A stretch of 34,807 bases of DNA from Arthrobacter sp. 135MFCol5.1. Lineage in GTDB: Bacteria > Actinomycetota > Actinomycetes > Actinomycetales > Micrococcaceae. The notes under the pieces are model-generated. The model saw only the letters and a program-made list of their open reading frames with translations. It made no database searches and was not told the origin of the DNA. The DNA lies in NCBI RefSeq assembly GCF_000374865.1, contig NZ_KB895475.1, positions 1 to 34,807 of the forward strand, in the 5' to 3' direction. This document shows positions 1 through 7,480 of this stretch, in pieces (position 1 is the first letter of the stretch; each line of letters opens with the position of its first letter). Both the position numbers and the translations under genes were made by a program.

Positions 1-1010
1 ATCCGGCCGGTGGAGTAGAGTCCGGCGTTCAGGGAGGACAGGGCGGCGGTGAGGACGACGAGGTTCATGATGACGTCTACGCCTTGGACGCCGATGGAGC
101 CGAAGAACGTCACGAAGGGGCTGACGCCTTTTTGGTAGGTGGTGTAGGGGAGCAGGAGGGCGAGGAGGATCACGGAGCCGACGTAGAACACGGCGATGCG
201 GAAGACCACGGAGTTGATGGCTTTGGGCATGATTTTTTCGGGGTTTTCGGTTTCGCCGGCGGCGGTGCCGACGAGTTCGATGGAGGCGTAGGCGAACAGG
301 ACCCCTTGCATGAGGATGATCATGGGCAGCAGGCCGGTGGGGAAGATCCCGCCGTGGTCGGACAGGAGGCTGATGCCGACTTGTTGGCCGTCCACGGGGG
401 TGCCGAAGATGACGAAGTAGGTGCCGATGATCAGGAACGCGACGAGGGCGGCGACTTTGATCAGGGCGAACCAGAATTCCATTTCGCCGAAGACCTTGAC
501 CGAGACGAGGTTCAGGGCGAGGACGACGAGGAGGGCGGTCAGGGCCCAGGCCCACTGCGGGACATCGGCCATCCAGGGGATGTAGTTGCCGAAGAAGTGC
601 ATGTAGAGGGCGGCGGCGGTGATGTCCACGATGGTGGTGGTGGCCCAGTTGATCCAGTAGAACCAGCCGGAAACGAACGCGGCTTTCTCGCCGAAGAATT
701 CACGGGCGTAGGAGACGAAGGAGCCTGAGGAGGGCCGGTGCAGGACCAGTTCGCCCAGGGCGCGCAGGATCAGGAACGCGAAGAACCCGCAGACCGCGTA
801 CGCGATGACCAGGGACGGGCCCGCGGCGTTCAGCCGGCCGCCGGCGCCCAGGAACAGGCCGGTACCGATCGCACCGCCGATCGCGATCATCTGGATCTGC
901 CGCGGCTTGAGGTTCTTGTGGTAACCCTTGTCCTCCGCATGCAGGGAAGTCTCGGACGCATGCGCGTGACCACCATCAATTACATGGTCTGGAAGGGGGG
1001 AATTTGTCAT
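1..1010 (-). CDS. ansP: L-asparagine permease (AnsP type), 3' end outside window
   Basis: Amino acid-polyamine-cation (APC) family permease that would bring asparagine into the cell by proton symport. About 336 residues are visible, from the ATG at 1010 to the window edge; the C-terminal part lies outside. After a hydrophilic N-terminus of about 35 residues comes KPRQIQMIAIGGAIGTGLFL, the family's first-helix signature, then GAGGRL, which is typical of the AnsP branch. Further hydrophobic helices follow, and the ELVGTAAGE segment is in the usual place. An AAGGA ribosome binding site lies just upstream of the ATG. It is the last visible gene of the regulator-asparaginase-aspartase operon, 82 bases after the aspartase stop, and that context supports Asn over other amino acids. 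Family assignment is very sure; the exact substrate is inferred. Confidence 0.9.
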   Translation of the reverse strand, partial: MTNSPLPDHVIDGGHAHASETSLHAEDKGYHKNLKPRQIQMIAIGGAIGTGLFLGAGGRLNAAGPSLVIAYAVCGFFAFLILRALGELVLHRPSSGSFVSYAREFFGEKAAFVSGWFYWINWATTTIVDITAAALYMHFFGNYIPWMADVPQWAWALTALLVVLALNLVSVKVFGEMEFWFALIKVAALVAFLIIGTYFVIFGTPVDGQQVGISLLSDHGGIFPTGLLPMIILMQGVLFAYASIELVGTAAGETENPEKIMPKAINSVVFRIAVFYVGSVILLALLLPYTTYQKGVSPFVTFFGSIGVQGVDVIMNLVVLTAALSSLNAGLYSTGR

Positions 1011-1054
1011 GGGAGTGTCCTTCGGGGATGTGGGGGGCCCACGGCCGCCTGGTT

Positions 1055-1080
1055 CCCTGGCCGGGCTTGCGGGGCCAGGG
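1055..1080 (-). terminator. Hairpin between aspartase and permease genes
   Basis: Perfect 8-bp inverted repeat CCCTGGCC (1055-1062) / GGCCAGGG (1073-1080) with a 10-base loop, 13 bases after the aspartase stop on the minus strand. No T-tract follows in the direction of transcription. It is therefore more likely an mRNA-stabilising or attenuating hairpin inside the operon than a full terminator. Confidence 0.4.
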
Positions 1081-1092
1081 GGCGGAGGGGGA

Positions 1093-2508
1093 CTACTTGC
1101 TGAGGTTTGCCAGGCGTTCGGGGCTGAGGAGGTCCTGGAGCTGGGCATCGGTGAGGAGCCCGTGCTCAAGGACCAGTTCAGCCACGCCCTTGCCGGTGGC
1201 AAGTGCTTCCTGCGCGATGGCGGTGGCGGTGGCGTAGCCGAGGTGGGGATTCAATGCGGTGACCAGGCCGATGGACTGCTCCACGGTACGGCGCAGGTGT
1301 TCGGTATTGGCGGTGATCCCTCTGATGCAGCGGGCCGTGAGGGTGCGGCAGGCGGCTTCCAGGTGGGAGATGCTCTTGTGGAGGCTGTGGACGATGATCG
1401 GTTCGAAGGCGTTGAGCTGAAGCTGCCCGGCTTCGGCGGCCATGGTGATGGTGACGTCGTTGCCGATGACCTCATAGGCCACCTGGGAGACCACTTCGGG
1501 GATGACCGGATTGATCTTTCCGGGCATGATCGAGGAGCCGGACTGGACGGCGGGAAGGTTGATCTCGCCGAAGCCGGCGCGGGGTCCTGACGAGAGCAGG
1601 CGCAGGTCGTTGCAGATCTTGGACAGTTTGACCGCAACACGCTTGAGCACGCCGGAGAGGTGCACGAAGGCCCCCACGTCCTGGGTGGCTTCAATCAGGT
1701 CGACGGCGGTGACCAGCGGCAGGCCGGTGATCTCCGCCAGGTGCCGGCAGGCCGCGTCGGCGTAACCCGCCGGGGCGTTCAGGCCGGTGCCGATGGCGGT
1801 GGCGCCGAGGTTGATCTCATGAATCAGCAGTTCGGCCTCCGCCAGGCGGAGCCGGTCCTCGCCGATGGTGACGGCGTAGCTGCCGAACTCCTGGCCCAAG
1901 GTCATGGGGACTGCGTCCTGCAACTGCGTGCGGCCCATCTTGACCACGGTGCGGAACTCCATGGCCTTGGCGGCGCAGGCGTCCTCGAGTTCTTCGAGTG
2001 CGGCCAGCAGCTCGCGGGCGGCAAAGATGGTGCCCAGCTTCACGGCCGTGGGGTACACGTCGTTGGTGGACTGGCTGAGGTTGACGTGGTCGTTCGGGTG
2101 CAGCCTGGCGTAGTCGCCCTTGGGGTGGCCGAGGATTTCCAGGGCACGGTTGGCGATGACCTCGTTGGCGTTCATGTTCGACGACGTCCCGGCACCGCCC
2201 TGGACCACGTCCACCACGAACTGGTCGGCAAGCCGGCCGGCCATGACGTCCTGGCATGCCTGCTCGATGGCATCGGCGCGGTCGGCGTCCAGCAGTCCGA
2301 GTTCACGGTTGGTCCGTGCGGCCGCGAGCTTGACGGCGGCGAGCCCGCGGACCAGGTGCATGTTGGAGGACAGTTTTTGGCCGGTGATGGGGAAATTCTC
2401 TACGGCCCGGAGAGTGTGCACGCCCCAGTAGGCGTTCGCCGGTACGTCGCGGTCGCCGAGCAGGTCGTGCTCGGAACGGACGTCGGCGGCGGTGTCAATG
2501 ATGGTCAT
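1093..2508 (-). CDS. aspA: Aspartate ammonia-lyase
   Basis: Converts L-aspartate to fumarate and ammonia, feeding asparagine carbon into the TCA cycle. The protein is 471 residues, a normal aspartase length. The fumarase/aspartase superfamily signature GSSIMPGKINPVIPE lies at about 324-338 (mobile SS loop with the catalytic serine, then K331 and N333). GTSSNMNANEV (about 108-118) and HPNDHVNLSQSTND (about 137-150) are the other two conserved active-site blocks. The frame is open upstream, but the ATG at 2508 starts the natural N-terminus and has GAGGA just before it. It begins 7 bases after the asparaginase stop, so the two are probably translationally coupled. Fumarase C is the main alternative by homology, but the asparaginase and permease neighbours favour aspartase. 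Confidence 0.96.
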   Translation of the reverse strand: MTIIDTAADVRSEHDLLGDRDVPANAYWGVHTLRAVENFPITGQKLSSNMHLVRGLAAVKLAAARTNRELGLLDADRADAIEQACQDVMAGRLADQFVVDVVQGGAGTSSNMNANEVIANRALEILGHPKGDYARLHPNDHVNLSQSTNDVYPTAVKLGTIFAARELLAALEELEDACAAKAMEFRTVVKMGRTQLQDAVPMTLGQEFGSYAVTIGEDRLRLAEAELLIHEINLGATAIGTGLNAPAGYADAACRHLAEITGLPLVTAVDLIEATQDVGAFVHLSGVLKRVAVKLSKICNDLRLLSSGPRAGFGEINLPAVQSGSSIMPGKINPVIPEVVSQVAYEVIGNDVTITMAAEAGQLQLNAFEPIIVHSLHKSISHLEAACRTLTARCIRGITANTEHLRRTVEQSIGLVTALNPHLGYATATAIAQEALATGKGVAELVLEHGLLTDAQLQDLLSPERLANLSK

Positions 2509-2515
2509 GGAGTCC

Positions 2516-3592
2516 TCACAGGGCTTCGTTGTCGGGCGTGGACGGGGTGGTATCCAAGAAATCGGTGGCCAGCAACTGCCCCACTTGGTGGCCGCCGCCC
2601 AGGACGGGGGCGGTGGCGATACCGGCGAACGGTTCGATGTCCACGCCCAGCGCATCCAGCAGGCGGACGGTGGCGGGCATCCGGGCGCGGTCGCCGCCGT
2701 CGGAAATCTTGACGGCTGCTGCACCGCCGTTGGCCAGGCCCACCAGCTGGACGCCTTCGAAGCCGTCCTTGGCCACGGCCCCCGGGAGCAGCCGCATCAG
2801 GTCGGTGACGTCCCGGCCTTCACCGGCAACCATGTCGGGGTGCTGCTGCATGGCCAGCCCGACGGCGGCTTCCGCGCTTCCGGAGCCGGGCCCGCCGTCG
2901 TCGTGCGTGGCTGCAAGGGACGCCGCCCGGGCGATCCGGCCGAACGCGCGGGCCATGCCGCCCAGGGTGAGGGCAAACAACGGGGTGCCGCAGCCGTCGG
3001 TGCTCAGGGCAGCGGGTGACTCTCCCGTCAGCTCGGTGACGGTCCGCGCCACGAGCTGCTGCAGCGGGTGGGAGGGATCCAGGTAGCCCCGGACGGGCCA
3101 GCCGTTGATCACGCAGGTCGCGGCCATGGCGGCGTGCTTTCCGGAACAGTTCTGGGTGGTCTGCGTGGGGCCGCCGCCGGTGCGCAGCCAGTCCTCACGT
3201 TCGGCGGTGCCGTAGGGGAGGTCGGAGCTGTTCTCAAGGTCGGTGGCGGCCAGCCCGTGCAGATCGAGGATGCGCCGGGTGCCGTCGCGGTGCGCCGCGG
3301 AGCCCGAGTGGCTTGCGGCGGCGAGGGCCAGGAGGTCGGCCGGAAGGTCCAGACCGGCCCGGACCATGGCGACGGCCTGGAGCGGCTTGAGCGCTGACCT
3401 CGGGTAGAAGGGGGCCTGGGGATCACCGGCGGTTGCCGCCACGGACCCGTCAGCCGCGAGGGCGATTGCCGAGCCGTAGTGCACGCTCTCCACGAGGCCG
3501 TCACGGACGGCGGCCACCAGCGGGGTGTGGTGCGGCAGGGCCGCCTCACCCAGGGCAGCGGTGCGGGCAGCGGAAAACACGGGGGATGGCAT
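2516..3592 (-). CDS. Class 3 (R. etli-type, Asparaginase_II family) L-asparaginase
   Basis: Hydrolyses L-asparagine to aspartate and ammonia. The 358-residue protein is not of the E. coli AnsA/AnsB fold. It matches the beta-lactamase-like class 3 family known from Rhizobium etli. The diagnostic residues are visible: the S-x-x-K pair S66/K69 in YPRSALKPLQ, the metal-site pair C149 and K152 in NCSGKHAAM, and C201 in TDGCGTP. SHSGS at about 94-98 is also conserved. The ATG at 3592 has an AAGGA ribosome binding site four bases upstream. It sits 30 bases after the regulator stop and 7 bases before aspA. In the characterised homologues these residues bind zinc; here that is by analogy. Confidence 0.92.
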   Translation of the reverse strand: MPSPVFSAARTAALGEAALPHHTPLVAAVRDGLVESVHYGSAIALAADGSVAATAGDPQAPFYPRSALKPLQAVAMVRAGLDLPADLLALAAASHSGSAAHRDGTRRILDLHGLAATDLENSSDLPYGTAEREDWLRTGGGPTQTTQNCSGKHAAMAATCVINGWPVRGYLDPSHPLQQLVARTVTELTGESPAALSTDGCGTPLFALTLGGMARAFGRIARAASLAATHDDGGPGSGSAEAAVGLAMQQHPDMVAGEGRDVTDLMRLLPGAVAKDGFEGVQLVGLANGGAAAVKISDGGDRARMPATVRLLDALGVDIEPFAGIATAPVLGGGHQVGQLLATDFLDTTPSTPDNEAL

Positions 3593-3622
3593 GGCGTCCT
3601 TGGAAAGGTTGGTTGGATGTGT

Positions 3623-4330
3623 CTAATTGTTGAGGATGGAGTCCAGGGCGGCGCCCACGGCTTCCAAGTGGTGGGCCATGGCGGCGCGGGCCTTGTCCGC
3701 GGAGCCTGCCTCGATGGCGGCCAGGATCTGCTGGTGTTCCACGTCGGAGGCGTGCTGGCGGTCGGCCACCATGTTCAGCGTTTCGGACTGGTGGGCCAGC
3801 GCGTCACGGATGTCCGTCACCACGCTGGCGAAGACCTTGTTGCCGCTGGCGCGGGCGATGGCGGCATGGAAGGAGGAGTCCAGGGCCACCCAGGACTCGG
3901 GGTCGGTTTCCGTGGCCATGGCCGCCACGATGTCGCGAAGGGTATCCAGTTCTTCAGGGGTGCGCCGCTGTGCGGCCAGTCCGGCGGCGGGGACCTCGAT
4001 GTGCGGGCGGGCCTCGGTCAGGTCCCGCGCCGAGTACTGCCCCAGGGTCAGGTCGTTGGCCACCTTGCCGGCAATGACGAACGTGCCTTTGCCGGTCCGG
4101 GTAACCGTCAGGCCCAGGGCGGTGCAGGAACGGAGCGCTTCCCGGATGACCGAGCGGCTGACCCCGTATTGCTGGGACAGTGTGGCCTCCGAGCTGAGCT
4201 TGCTGCCCACCGGAAGGGTGCCGGACTCGATGTCCGCGCGGAGGGCGTTGAACACCGCCTCGGCAGCGCTCAGCCGGGCAAGGGGACGGTAAGCAGGCTG
4301 TCCTGCTGTCCGGCTGTCTGACAGGTTCAC
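3623..4330 (-). CDS. GntR/FadR-family (FCD) transcriptional regulator of the asparagine operon
   Basis: 235 residues: an N-terminal winged helix-turn-helix (about 20-88, with LSSEATLSQQYGVSRSVIREAL as the recognition region) and a C-terminal all-helical FCD ligand-binding domain (about 105-225). The spaced D/H residues in ALDSSFHAAIARASGN and DVEHQQIL fit a metal and carboxylate ligand pocket. It is the first gene of the operon, so it most likely senses asparagine, aspartate or a related acid and controls its own transcript; the ligand is inferred. The start is GTG at 4330. No ribosome binding site precedes it, and a -10-like hexamer ends six bases upstream, consistent with a leaderless mRNA. 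Confidence 0.9.
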   Translation of the reverse strand: MNLSDSRTAGQPAYRPLARLSAAEAVFNALRADIESGTLPVGSKLSSEATLSQQYGVSRSVIREALRSCTALGLTVTRTGKGTFVIAGKVANDLTLGQYSARDLTEARPHIEVPAAGLAAQRRTPEELDTLRDIVAAMATETDPESWVALDSSFHAAIARASGNKVFASVVTDIRDALAHQSETLNMVADRQHASDVEHQQILAAIEAGSADKARAAMAHHLEAVGAALDSILNN

Positions 4331-4336
4331 GCCTTA

Positions 4337-4365
4337 AATATGGCACCCGTCACAGTCACTGTCAA
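4337..4365 (-). promoter_or_regulatory. Promoter of the asparagine operon
   Basis: On the minus strand a consensus -35 TTGACA (4365-4360) is followed after exactly 17 bases by CATATT (4342-4337), four of six matches to the -10 consensus. Six bases later comes the GTG start at 4330. Transcription would begin at or next to the start codon. Confidence 0.7.
4352..4362. promoter_or_regulatory. Candidate operator (ACAGT-N-ACTGT)
   Basis: An inverted repeat of five bases around one central base, overlapping the -35 box of the regulator's own promoter. The minus strand here also reads as three TGAC units spaced six bases apart. Position and symmetry fit an autoregulatory site for the adjacent GntR-family protein; this is inference. 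Confidence 0.45.
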
Positions 4366-4372
4366 GCCCTCC

Positions 4373-5008
4373 CTAGTCCTGCCGTTGCTCCGCGGCGCGG
4401 TGGTGTTGCCGCCGTCGCCGTGAGCGGAAGTGCCAGGCAACAAGCGCGGCCACCGCCACCGCGGCGATGACGACGGCGATGTCCCGGCCGGCTGCCTGGG
4501 CCACGGCTTCATAGGAGTTGCCGGCCAGGAAACCCAAGAGGACGAAGCCGATGCCCCACACCACGCCGCCCGCCGCGTTGTAGGCAAGGAAGCGGCCGTA
4601 CGGCATCCGCGAAGTTCCGGCCAGGGCGGGCATGACCGCCCGGAAGAAGGCGGTGAAGCGCCCGAGGAAGACGGCGGAGCCGCCCCGGCGGCGCAGCAGG
4701 TCCTGGGCGTTCTGCAGCTTTCCGGAGTGCCGGGCCAGCGCCCTGGTCTTCAGGATGCGGCTGCCCAGGTGCTTGCCCACCTCGTATCCCACGCTGTCGC
4801 CCACGATCGCGGCGGCGACCACCAGGGCCATCATCGCCCCCAGCTGGACTTCGCCCCGGCTGGCCACCACTCCGCCCAGGACGGCCGCGGTTTCTCCCGG
4901 GATGACGAAGCCGATGAACAATGCGTCCTCGGCAAAGACGAGACAGAACACCGCGATGTACGCCACCAGGGGGCTGACGTTCATGAGGCCATCGATGAAC
5001 CCCGTCAT
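4373..5008 (-). CDS. DedA/VTT-family membrane protein
   Basis: 211-residue integral membrane protein of the DedA (SNARE-associated/VTT) family, members of which act in lipid flipping, membrane potential and envelope homeostasis. Family hallmarks are visible: FAEDALFIGFVIPGE near residue 30, the re-entrant region GDSVGYEVGKHLG, and FLGRFTAFFRAVMPALAGTSRMPYGRFLAYN with the conserved F/GRF...R...P...AG pattern. The basic tail (RSRRRRQHH) is likely cytoplasmic. I place the start at the ATG at 5008; a GTG at 5050 would add 14 residues that do not look like family sequence. No strong ribosome binding site precedes either. It reads toward the asparagine regulator promoter but is probably a separate unit. 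Confidence 0.88.
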   Translation of the reverse strand: MTGFIDGLMNVSPLVAYIAVFCLVFAEDALFIGFVIPGETAAVLGGVVASRGEVQLGAMMALVVAAAIVGDSVGYEVGKHLGSRILKTRALARHSGKLQNAQDLLRRRGGSAVFLGRFTAFFRAVMPALAGTSRMPYGRFLAYNAAGGVVWGIGFVLLGFLAGNSYEAVAQAAGRDIAVVIAAVAVAALVAWHFRSRRRRQHHRAAEQRQD

Positions 5009-5254
5009 GGCAGCAACCCCAGGCCCGCATCGCCGGGCTGAACACCGCACCGGCGAACGGAGGACGCGGCACGTGCCGCGGGCGCAGCGCCGATCGGGCG
5101 GGTGGGGGCGGACGTCACGGTAGAGCCTTCTTTGGCCGGCGGTCAGGTACGTACGAGTATGCGCCTTTGCGCCTGGAAATTCCCTGACAGTTTGGTCCCC
5201 CCAGCCCTGCTCATCGCTGCCGGCGGAAAGCCGGTGGGCGGCGCTGATTCAACC
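5009..5254. other. Gene-free spacer between dedA-type and UDG-like genes
   Basis: No credible coding sequence. A short inverted repeat CCGGC-GGAAA-GCCGG at 5220-5234 lies just past the 3' end of the minus-strand UDG-like gene and could help end its transcript, but it has no T-tract. Confidence 0.4.
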
Positions 5255-5872
5255 CTAGAGGTGCTGGATGCCCGCCCGCTGCATGGCATCACGGTAGGTT
5301 TCCACGCTCTTGGCCAGGAGTTCTTCCTGCTTGGCCTCTGAAACAGCAAAGGCCCTGCCGCCGAGGGCGGAGGCCTTGTAGATTTTGATGCCGCTGTTCT
5401 TCAGCGACGAGTGGTAGGTCTTCTCAAAGAGAGTCAGGAACGTCGAGGCGTCCGTGCCGTGCGCGATGACGGCAGAGACCCGGGAATTGATCTTGAGGAA
5501 CTGGCGGAAGGGACGCAGGCCGTCGGTTTTCTCCTGGACGCTCAGCGCCGACGGGCTGCCGCTGTCGCGGATCCAGGGGTAGGCGTTCCACGGCATGACG
5601 TACTGCGGATCCAGTTCGGCGAGTTCGTAGATCTGGGTGGCGCGGCGGGCTGCCTCGTCGTCGTTGTAGAGCGAGACGAACCCGGATTCGGTGCCCTTGC
5701 CCGGGCTGGCCTGGAGGCTGATGATTCTGCACTCGTCTTCGTCATGCACGGGGTCGATGTAGGGGACGGTGGAACCGGGCTTCTTTTCCATCAGTTCTTC
5801 GCAAAGTTGGGTCACCTTCGCGATGTTCGGTTCCTGTAGCAGGGCCTTTTTTTCGTCCCAATCAATTGTCAC
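5255..5872 (-). CDS. Uracil-DNA-glycosylase-superfamily-like protein
   Basis: 205 residues. The central part SGFVSLYNDD...YVMPWNAYPWI (about 63-101) resembles actinobacterial UDG-superfamily proteins, in which a nucleotide pocket segment is followed by a W-N-x-x-P-W block. AVIAHGTDASTF (about 134-145) would be the next strand and helix, and TYHSSL (152-157) stands where UDGs carry the H-P-S catalytic loop. The proline of HPS is replaced and the motif I aspartate is not obvious, so activity on uracil is uncertain. The start is GTG at 5872 with a near-perfect AAAGGGAG ribosome binding site. It seems to be a single gene. The fold assignment is by motif recognition only. Confidence 0.6.
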   Translation of the reverse strand: MTIDWDEKKALLQEPNIAKVTQLCEELMEKKPGSTVPYIDPVHDEDECRIISLQASPGKGTESGFVSLYNDDEAARRATQIYELAELDPQYVMPWNAYPWIRDSGSPSALSVQEKTDGLRPFRQFLKINSRVSAVIAHGTDASTFLTLFEKTYHSSLKNSGIKIYKASALGGRAFAVSEAKQEELLAKSVETYRDAMQRAGIQHL

Positions 5873-5974
5873 GATTTCTCCCTTTGCAGCGAGGCGTCCA
5901 GAATCAGGCGTCCTCTGTCACTCTACGCTTCCGCGGCGAGCGGTGGGCACACTTGATTTTTGGCCGGGGCCAGC

Positions 5975-6856
5975 CTAGTGGCGGCCCCGCAGGTGCTGGT
6001 TGTGGAGCGCATCGAGCTGCTCGTCGGTCAGTTCATCGAAAGCCACGGCTTCCCGCTTGTCGCTGCGCGAGAAGCGGATGAACATAAGGATGATCAGCGG
6101 CAGGTCCACCACCTCGCAGATGAACCAGAGCAGATTCCCTGCGAACTGCTGGTCCTGGAGGGCGTCCCGGAACCACCACTGGGGATCCTGGACGGTCAGT
6201 GCATGGTCGAGGACCTGGCCGTTGAGGCTGAGGAGGATGCCGGGCACGGCGTCGATGAGCAGCTCAATGAACACGAACATGAATTCCAGGGTCAGGTAGG
6301 CGCTGGACCGTTGGAAGTTGGATTCTTCGATGATGGGCAGTGCCATGAGCATGCCCAGCAGGGGGACGCCGAGCGTGAGCAGTGCGTCGGCCGCGGGGCT
6401 GGTCCGCAGCGTGTAGAAGGCGGGGGTGAGGAAAGTGGAGAAGAGCGCCAGCCCCAGCAGGGGTGCGCCGAATGAATTGCTGACGAACCGCACCAGACGG
6501 CTGGAGAGCACGGCGTCGAAGACCCTAATTCCGTGGGCCGGCAACGCCGCACGCGCCAGCGTCAGCGGCTTGCCCAGGCCGATGAGCAGTGGGACCACAA
6601 AGAGCAGCAGCGAAATCTTGAGGGTGAAGGCCCATCGTTGCTGCGGGCCGTACACGCCGGTGAAACCGCAGGTCAGGATGACGAAAGTACCAAGGCCCAG
6701 GACGTAGAACGCCACCGCGCGCCAGGCCGGCCACCGGTGGCCATTCCGTCCGGCTGAACGCATCCCCCACCCGTAGAGGACTCCGGCCGCAACGACGAAA
6801 GCCGTGGAGGCCCAGTCCAGGCGCCAGGAGGAAACGAGGATCTCAAGGGGTGGCAC
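5975..6856 (-). CDS. ctaG: CtaG-like cytochrome c oxidase assembly membrane protein
   Basis: 293-residue polytopic membrane protein of the caa3_CtaG family. Its members help assemble copper-containing terminal oxidases in Gram-positive bacteria. About seven hydrophobic segments can be seen, with family-typical LTCGFTGVYGPQQRWAF, VPLLIGLGKPLTLARAALP, QDQQFAGNLLWFICEVVDLPL and a charged C-terminus. The likely start is GTG at 6856 (V-P-P-L-E-I-L). It has no ribosome binding site, but a TACCAT hexamer ends six bases upstream, so it may be leaderless. The open frame extends much further upstream, but that part is antisense to the next gene and not protein-like. It is divergent from the GIY-YIG-like gene at 6927. 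Confidence 0.85.
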   Translation of the reverse strand: MPPLEILVSSWRLDWASTAFVVAAGVLYGWGMRSAGRNGHRWPAWRAVAFYVLGLGTFVILTCGFTGVYGPQQRWAFTLKISLLLFVVPLLIGLGKPLTLARAALPAHGIRVFDAVLSSRLVRFVSNSFGAPLLGLALFSTFLTPAFYTLRTSPAADALLTLGVPLLGMLMALPIIEESNFQRSSAYLTLEFMFVFIELLIDAVPGILLSLNGQVLDHALTVQDPQWWFRDALQDQQFAGNLLWFICEVVDLPLIILMFIRFSRSDKREAVAFDELTDEQLDALHNQHLRGRH

Positions 6857-6862
6857 GCGGCA

Positions 6863-6868
6863 ATGGTA
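6863..6868 (-). promoter_or_regulatory. Possible -10 box of ctaG-like gene
   Basis: TACCAT on the minus strand, ending exactly six bases before the GTG at 6856. No good -35 box is found at 16-18 bases upstream, so the call rests on spacing and the lack of a ribosome binding site. Confidence 0.35.
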
Positions 6869-6926
6869 GCCAGTCTTCCTGGGAGGAGGATGGGCGTTTA
6901 CCGGAAACCGGGGCTGCACTGCCGGG

Positions 6927-7451
6927 ATGCTGTTCAATGTGAGGATGCAGTTCACCAGGAAGGGCCTGAAAGACGACGGCTTCTTGGGCTTCCGGCCCCT
7001 GAAGGACCTTGACGTCATGCGGGTCCCGCGGGGAACGGGTATTTTCGCCGTGATAGCGCCCGACACGTTCCAGCCGGAATTCCTGACAAAGAGCACCGCC
7101 GGTGTCTTCAAGAAGAAAGATCCCTCCCTGACGGAGCGGGACCTTCGAGCGGCCTGGCTGGACACCGCAGCCGTCCTGTACCTCGGCAAAGCCGGTCCGG
7201 GCAGCAAGGGCAACCGCGGGCTGAGGCGGCAGATCCAGGAGTTCCTGGACTTCGGACACGGAAAGCCGCCGGGCCACTGGGACGGCCGGCTCATCTGGCA
7301 ACTCAGGGATGCGGGCGCGCTGCTGGTTGCCTGGAAGGAAATGGCCGCCGAAACCCTCAACCAGGCCGAGGCGGATTACCACACGGGCTTTGTCGAGGAA
7401 TACGGGAAACTGCCGTATGCGAACCTGGTGCGGGCCCGCACCAAAAGCTGA
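6927..7451 (+). CDS. GIY-YIG-like protein of unknown function
   Basis: 174 residues. The order of motifs follows the GIY-YIG nuclease fold: GTGIFAVIAP (37-46, GIF in place of GIY), AVLYLGKAG (82-90, YLG in place of YIG), an arginine-bearing helix GLRRQIQEFLDFG (98-110), then HWDGRLIWQL. Near the end, the acidic helix and EYGKLPYANLVR would supply the conserved Glu and Asn. This resembles the small stand-alone GIY-YIG proteins common in bacteria rather than UvrC or a homing endonuclease. The start at 6927 is not certain; an ATG at 6945 is an alternative. Cleavage activity and substrate cannot be told from sequence. Confidence 0.65.
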   Translation: MLFNVRMQFTRKGLKDDGFLGFRPLKDLDVMRVPRGTGIFAVIAPDTFQPEFLTKSTAGVFKKKDPSLTERDLRAAWLDTAAVLYLGKAGPGSKGNRGLRRQIQEFLDFGHGKPPGHWDGRLIWQLRDAGALLVAWKEMAAETLNQAEADYHTGFVEEYGKLPYANLVRARTKS

Positions 7452-7455
7452 CCCA

Positions 7456-7480
7456 GGGCAGGGCAGGGCAGGGCAGGTCA
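7456..7480. repeat. GGGCA pentanucleotide tandem repeat
   Basis: Four perfect GGGCA units (7456-7475) and one variant GGTCA (7476-7480), in the 26-base gap between the converging GIY-YIG-like and S4 genes and touching the stop of the latter. A short microsatellite of this kind can change copy number by slippage. Confidence 0.85.

Noticed and set aside
1660..2712. 350-codon plus-strand frame opposite aspA
   Set aside because: Shadow of the aspartase and asparaginase genes; no motifs.
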